NCBI GenBank assembly: GCA_032718865.1
Contig: JALUTQ010000004.1
Span: 1,922,001-1,986,000, forward strand
Reading direction: 5' to 3'
DNA length: 64,000 nucleotides
Source of the DNA: Tilletia caries
Taxonomy: Eukaryota; Basidiomycota; Exobasidiomycetes; Tilletiales; Tilletiaceae
Shown: one piece after another, positions 60,020 through 64,000 of the stretch
Position numbering within the stretch: position 1 is the stretch's first letter
Layout of the letters: every line of letters starts with the position of its first letter
Program-made: the position numbers and the translations under genes
Notes under the pieces: model-generated
Database searches by the model: none
What the model was told of the DNA's origin: nothing
Seen by the model: only the letters and a program-made list of their open reading frames with translations

Positions 60020-60638
60020 GCTCACTGCCACCAGTGGGGTTGTTTTAAGCGACTTAAAAAAAAACTTAAAACAATGTTTCAGGGGAATTTTAGAATTTCA
60101 TGAAACGCACTTGCTTTCAAGCTGTTCTAGAGTTTCCTAAGGCATTTGCACTTTTTCAGCACCCAAAAAAAACCATGATCTACCCCATGCAAATCGCTCC
60201 TGTTTTAACATTGTGTTCTAGAGTGCCTAAAACAACGCAGCAGTGGTGTTGCCACGTGACCTTCAGTCACGTGGAATTTTTTGGCAACCCAGAAATCGCT
60301 CATACAGAGCAAACGAGCAGAACGACGAACCAAACAAAGACGCAACATCGACGTTTGAGGCGAATTTTACGCGAGGGAGCTGGTTGGACGTTGCTGAGGG
60401 CACCGTGCTGTCGTGGGGGTGGCGGCAGACTGCATGCAACCAAGGGAGCGAGCCAGCTGTGCGAGGGCAATTTCAGAGTCTCAACAAAATTTAAGCTCAT
60501 CCGTTTTAGGATCTTTTTTAGTGATGTTTTAGGACCACGAAAAACGGAACCAATCCAGAATTTTTACGGCAGCTAAAACACTGCGATTCTAGGGGGTGTT
60601 TTAAACCCTCTAAACCGCCGCCCAAGGTGGCAGTGGCT
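60020..60638. mobile_element. CACTA-like MITE, copy 2 (613 bp, 3-bp target duplication)
   Basis: Element 60023-60635. Left end CACTGCCACCAGTGGGG then TTGTTTTAA aligns with copy 1's CACTGCTAGCAGGGGGG end; the right end is GGTGGCAGTG. GCT is duplicated at 60020-60022 and 60636-60638. Internally AAAGACGCAACATCGACG and following bases parallel copy 1. CACGTG motifs and TTTTA-rich ends are shared. Non-coding. Confidence 0.8.
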
Positions 60639-60687
60639 CCATATGGGATATGAGATATAATGTATGACAGCTGAAACTGTTCACTAC

Positions 60688-61236
60688 GTTCCCACCAGTG
60701 TTGTTAGTTTCGGGTAACGGGCGGGTTCGGACCGGGTAGTGCCGGGTACAGTCGCTCCACAAAGTTTTGACACCCCCAGGAAATTTTTTTGGAGGAGACG
60801 CAACGCCCCTTTTTCCCCGGAAAATATGATTCACAGATCCGCCGGCTCTCGGCTCTCATATCGCAATGTAATGTTTTTCTCCCAAAATTCAGGTACCTGT
60901 TTTTCTTGCCCCCGCCCCCTCATTTCAATTTCGGCCGCGTCAAAACTTAATGGAGCGACTGTAACGTGGCGTTTTCACTGTTTTTGTACCCGCCCGATTT
61001 GAAAATGCTCACAGTCACCACCCGCCCGGCCCGCTGCTGGGGCAGGCACGACTAGGGCCCGACAGCTTCGAGCGCTGCAAAATCGTCGTCCGGTTGCCAC
61101 CCGAAATGCCCGGAATTTTTTCTGTGAGAATGCTACCCGCCCGCGCGACTCCGTGTGGCGATTTTACCCGCCCGAAGCCATTATCCGAACGGTCACCCGT
61201 TCGGGCGGGGCCCGTACTCACAACACTGGTTCCCAC
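60688..61236. mobile_element. hAT-like MITE (533 bp, 8-bp target duplication)
   Basis: Element 60696-61228 with terminal inverted repeats CAGTGTTGT (extended with mismatches by AGT and GGG-rich blocks), flanked by the 8-bp repeat GTTCCCAC at 60688-60695 and 61229-61236. CAGNG termini plus 8-bp duplications fit hAT. Internal ACCCGCCCG-type motifs recur near both ends. It lies 60 bases from CACTA-like copy 2. Unrelated in sequence to the hAT-like MITE inside the Copia element. Confidence 0.8.
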
Positions 61237-62154
61237 GCTCTGCACACGAGAGCGCAGAATGACCCACTGCGAGCTCCGTTGGTATAGCACCGCTTCGCCG
61301 CTGGAGATTCGGTGAACGAGTAGTGAACTGCACCACGGGAAGCTTGAACCCTGCGCCATATCGTTGTGCCTTCCAGGACTTCAAGCTTCAAAGCCGGCTT
61401 CCGACATTTAATCAGAGTATGGAGACGATGAGTAATATCAGGGACGCAGGAACCCTGATACCTTATTCATCATGCATTACTTATTGCCAATGAACCCTAG
61501 GGTCCCATGCTTTGCTCTTCGTTCTGCTGGTCGCTGGTCACCTGATGCTGTTCAAGGTATACCTTAAGTCCTTAACCTTCTGGCCGCCGACCTCTCAAAT
61601 CTCAAAGCTGAGGTGGTTCATGGTTGGAATTCAGGGAACTGCGAAGGTGAGACGCCGAAAGCCGGAAATATCTTAATTGGCTTCTCGTACTACAGAGCAG
61701 AGAATGTATATAGATAGCATTATCTTATAATGTGCCTTGTATATATACACCTTGACCAGTATCCTGGTAGGCTCGTAAGGCCTCGGTGCTTGGCACATGG
61801 CGATAGGCAACAATGACAGGAGAGTACTTAGTATAGAGCTATAGATATTGAACCTGCTGGCTTTATGCTTTGATGCACTTGTTGGACGAGATGCCAGGCG
61901 ATCCATTTTGGGATCTTCGAGCCTGCTGGTGTTAAAGGCGAGCGTCGTGGCCACGCTGAGTATAGAACAAAAGCCAGCCCTCAATAGATTTCGACTCCGA
62001 CGCTGTGCACATAATCTGTGCGGATAGTGCCAAAGGCCACGCGTACCCCATGCGTGTATTCCTCCTAGTGGTCACTGCTGTGAAAATGCAACGTGCAGTA
62101 CTCGGGCCCAATGAGGTGAACGTCGTTCCCATTTTTGATTTGTCAATTAAAAAA
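61237..62154. other. Gene-free, AT-rich stretch
   Basis: AT-rich compared with the rest of the window from about 61680 to 61860 (TATATA runs). No gene or repeat boundary recognised. Confidence 0.5.
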
Positions 62155-62213
62155 CCCTCTCCTGTGGAGAGGGTCCGCAAGCTCAGTGAACAGGACAAGC
62201 TCAGTGAACAGGA
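62155..62213. repeat. Hairpin plus 18-bp-period tandem duplication near the transposase stop
   Basis: CCCTCTCC (62155-62162) and GGAGAGGG (62166-62173) form an 8-bp hairpin with a 3-base loop. Next to it, AAGCTCAGTGAACAGGA is repeated at 62179-62195 and 62197-62213. They lie just past the transposase gene and may belong to the element's terminus. Confidence 0.7.
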
Positions 62214-62228
62214 ACGCAGAGATGTGGA

Positions 62229-63921
62229 TTAAGAGGCTGATGGGAACACGTCCTCCTCGAGTAAATCCTCGTCCGCACTGTCGGGGGACTCGACCGAAGC
62301 CATCCTGCGGCGGCGCTTGACATCTTTTCTCATTTGCACATAAACTTTGCCCCATCCATCTGCCTTCCGCTTCATGATGGCTGTCCTGACTTTCACCCAA
62401 ACTCGTCGTGCTTCCTCCTTTTCCTCCTTTGCCAACTTCTCTTCCGCAATCTCCCTGGCCTCCTCCGCATACAGCACCCCTCCTGATTGAGTCACCTTCC
62501 TTTGTCGCTCTGTGCGCTTGTTCCGTTCCTTTTGTGCGGCCGTCTGGAAGCGCATTGCCGACACCGCCAAACCGCCTGTCTGAGCCTGAATCAAACCACC
62601 ACGAATGCATTTCAGCACTGTCGGCGAGAGATCGGTCCCGTGTCGCTCCTCAATGTCGTGGACAACGCGAGACAGTGTGCGCACGGTCTTTGGCGTGGTG
62701 GGGACATCTGCGGGGGAATGAGGGCTGGATGGCAGGGTCACCGGTAGGTCTTCGGTCGTCTCAGGAAACTTGACCAAGACCATGTCGGGGGTTGAAGGGG
62801 TGGATACCAGTGAGTCGGAAGCCACTCTTGATCGTATTGACCTTCATCGTTTTTGATCTGATGCTGTTGAGAGCCGCCAAGAACTCAATCTTGTTGAAAT
62901 TTGTACACCCCGTACGCGTCGCGATATCGATCGCCTCGCGATGCCAGTGCTTCATTGGTTGAAAGACGGAAACGTCGAGTGGCTGGAGAATGTGAGAGGA
63001 GTGGGGAGGCAAGCTGAAAGGGATGATGGCGTGTTTTTCGCAGTAGTCGAGGAATTGTTTAGTGCAATGGGATCCATGTCCATCAAGCACCAGAAGGCGC
63101 TTGTCTCCTTTTGCCATATGCCTTGTCCGCGCGTCAAAATGCTTGATCCACTGTAATGCGAGAATGTCGTCCGTGTATCCGTTCGGGGAAACAGAAAAAA
63201 GAGTGTCCCCTGGAAGGTCGTTTTGGACCCACGACTCCGAATGCTGTGCTGCTGAAAGAATAATCATCGGAGCTATGTGATCACCCGCCGCACTCACTGC
63301 TTCGATGCAGGTGACCGAGTCTCGACAGGTCTCGCTGGCAAGGTGGGCCTCCTTAGTTGGATTCAGAGTGAGGATCCACTGCTTGCCTCCGATGCCGACC
63401 CTAAATCCCACCTCGTCGACATTCCAGATGTCGCAAGGCTGGATGCCCTGCGTTTCGATGGTTGTTTTGAGCTTCTTGAAGAACCTGCTCAGCGTCGTCC
63501 GGTCTTGAGTCATCCTCGTCAGCTCCCGAGACTTTTGCTTGGCCGTGTGTAGCTCCGCGTGCCTCTTGACGAAATTTGGCAGCCATTTTTCGCCCACAAC
63601 AGGAGGCGCATCAGATCCTTGGTGGGAAGCGGAGAGCAGCTGGTTCGCTGAGGAAATGATGAGCTCGGGACGCGCAGAAAGCTCCAGATCGTCCAGAATG
63701 CCAATGTATCGGAGCAGCGCACTCTCCTGATCGTCGTTGAGTTTCCGATTCGTCGGCGGGCGCGTCGATCTGCTGTTCTTGCCTCGATATCGGCGTGAGA
63801 TTCGGAGGCGGTTGACTTTCCACTTCCTCGCGAGAGCGGAAAAGTCGGGCTGGTCGGCCGCGAGCGCCTCTTCCAACGCGCACGCGACTCGTTCTTCTTC
63901 TTCCTCGTACTTTGACGGCAT
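62229..63921 (-). pseudogene. pogo/Fot1-type DDE transposase with a one-base slip in a C run
   Basis: The frame from 63921 runs 386 codons to 62761. Order: an HTH-like N terminus (DFSALARKWKVNRLRISRRYRGK), a CENP-B type HTH (DDQESALLRYI, VGEKWLPNFVKRHAEL), and the DDE core with Asp in IWNVDEVGFRVG, Asp in VLDGHGSHCT, and Asp in SHILQPLDVSVFQPMK. At GIHPFNP the minus strand has five C's (62791-62787) where four would keep the frame; with one fewer, translation continues through VLVKFPETTEDLP to a stop at 62229, 563 residues, the usual length with its basic, Glu/Lys-rich C-terminal region. Terminal repeats were not found; the far one may lie beyond 64000. Either a slippage mutation or a base-calling error in the run. 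Confidence 0.88.
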
Positions 63922-64000
63922 CTGTGCTCAAAATTGGAAATTGTTGAGAGATAGGTGAGGGAGAGGTACATGAAGGATGTGCGATGGGCGACGCGTCCGC
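63922..64000. other. 5' flank of the transposase up to the window edge
   Basis: Too short to locate the element's terminal repeat; nothing else seen. Confidence 0.4.

Overview
The window is a fragment of a fungal nuclear genome, most likely a basidiomycete and plausibly Ustilaginomycotina (smut relatives). Nearly every gene is split by short GT-AG introns (about 45-320 nt). Proteins carry long disordered Ser/Gly/Gln/Pro-rich tails, and the gene set (WOPR regulator, Whi2, Snf1, TFIIS, Vcx1-type exchanger) is fungal. I derived the gene models by splicing by eye. For most genes the summed exon lengths are an exact multiple of three with no internal stop.

Layout. 1-14.1 kb, all minus strand: a BAR-like protein with a huge low-complexity tail running off the left edge, two tandem acyl-CoA ligase genes (the second broken by one inserted base), and a WOPR-domain (Gti1/Pac2/Wor1) transcription factor. 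It is followed by a 3.8-kb upstream region without a credible gene. 17.9-20.7 kb, minus: an FHA-domain protein. 20.9-21.4 kb: a short inverted-repeat element in the promoter shared by the FHA gene and WHI2. 21.6-40 kb, mostly plus: WHI2, a vacuolar-type Ca2+/H+ exchanger, a small transposable element plus a palindrome, a membrane di-iron hydroxylase, a third acyl-CoA ligase ending in -SKL, TFIIS, a divergent tRNA-Ala on the minus strand, and a 1140-residue protein I do not recognise. 40.2-49.2 kb: a transposon cluster. It comprises a complete Ty1/Copia element (352-bp LTRs, 5-bp target duplication) on the minus strand, a hAT-like MITE nested inside it, and a neighbouring element with perfect 57-59-bp inverted repeats. 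49.7-58.2 kb, plus: a double-length cytosolic-phospholipase-A2-type protein and the Snf1/AMPK catalytic subunit. 58.2-64 kb: gene-poor, with a second copy of the CACTA-like MITE family, another hAT-like MITE, and a pogo/Fot1-type transposase gene with a one-base slip in a C run.

How parts fit together. Three acyl-CoA ligases of one family sit within 29 kb; two end in peroxisomal import tripeptides (-SRL, -SKL). The third has lost both its reading frame and its tripeptide (-SRT), although all seven of its exons match the -SKL paralog in length except for the one added base. Snf1 (carbon stress) and Whi2 (general stress) would be expected in the same physiological arena as peroxisomal fatty-acid activation, but that link is inference from known roles, not from shared regulation seen here. 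The most notable structural content is the set of transposable elements whose boundaries can be fixed from target-site duplications: two CACTA-like MITEs (3-bp duplications), two hAT-like MITEs (8-bp), one candidate MULE-like MITE (10-bp) and one Copia (5-bp).
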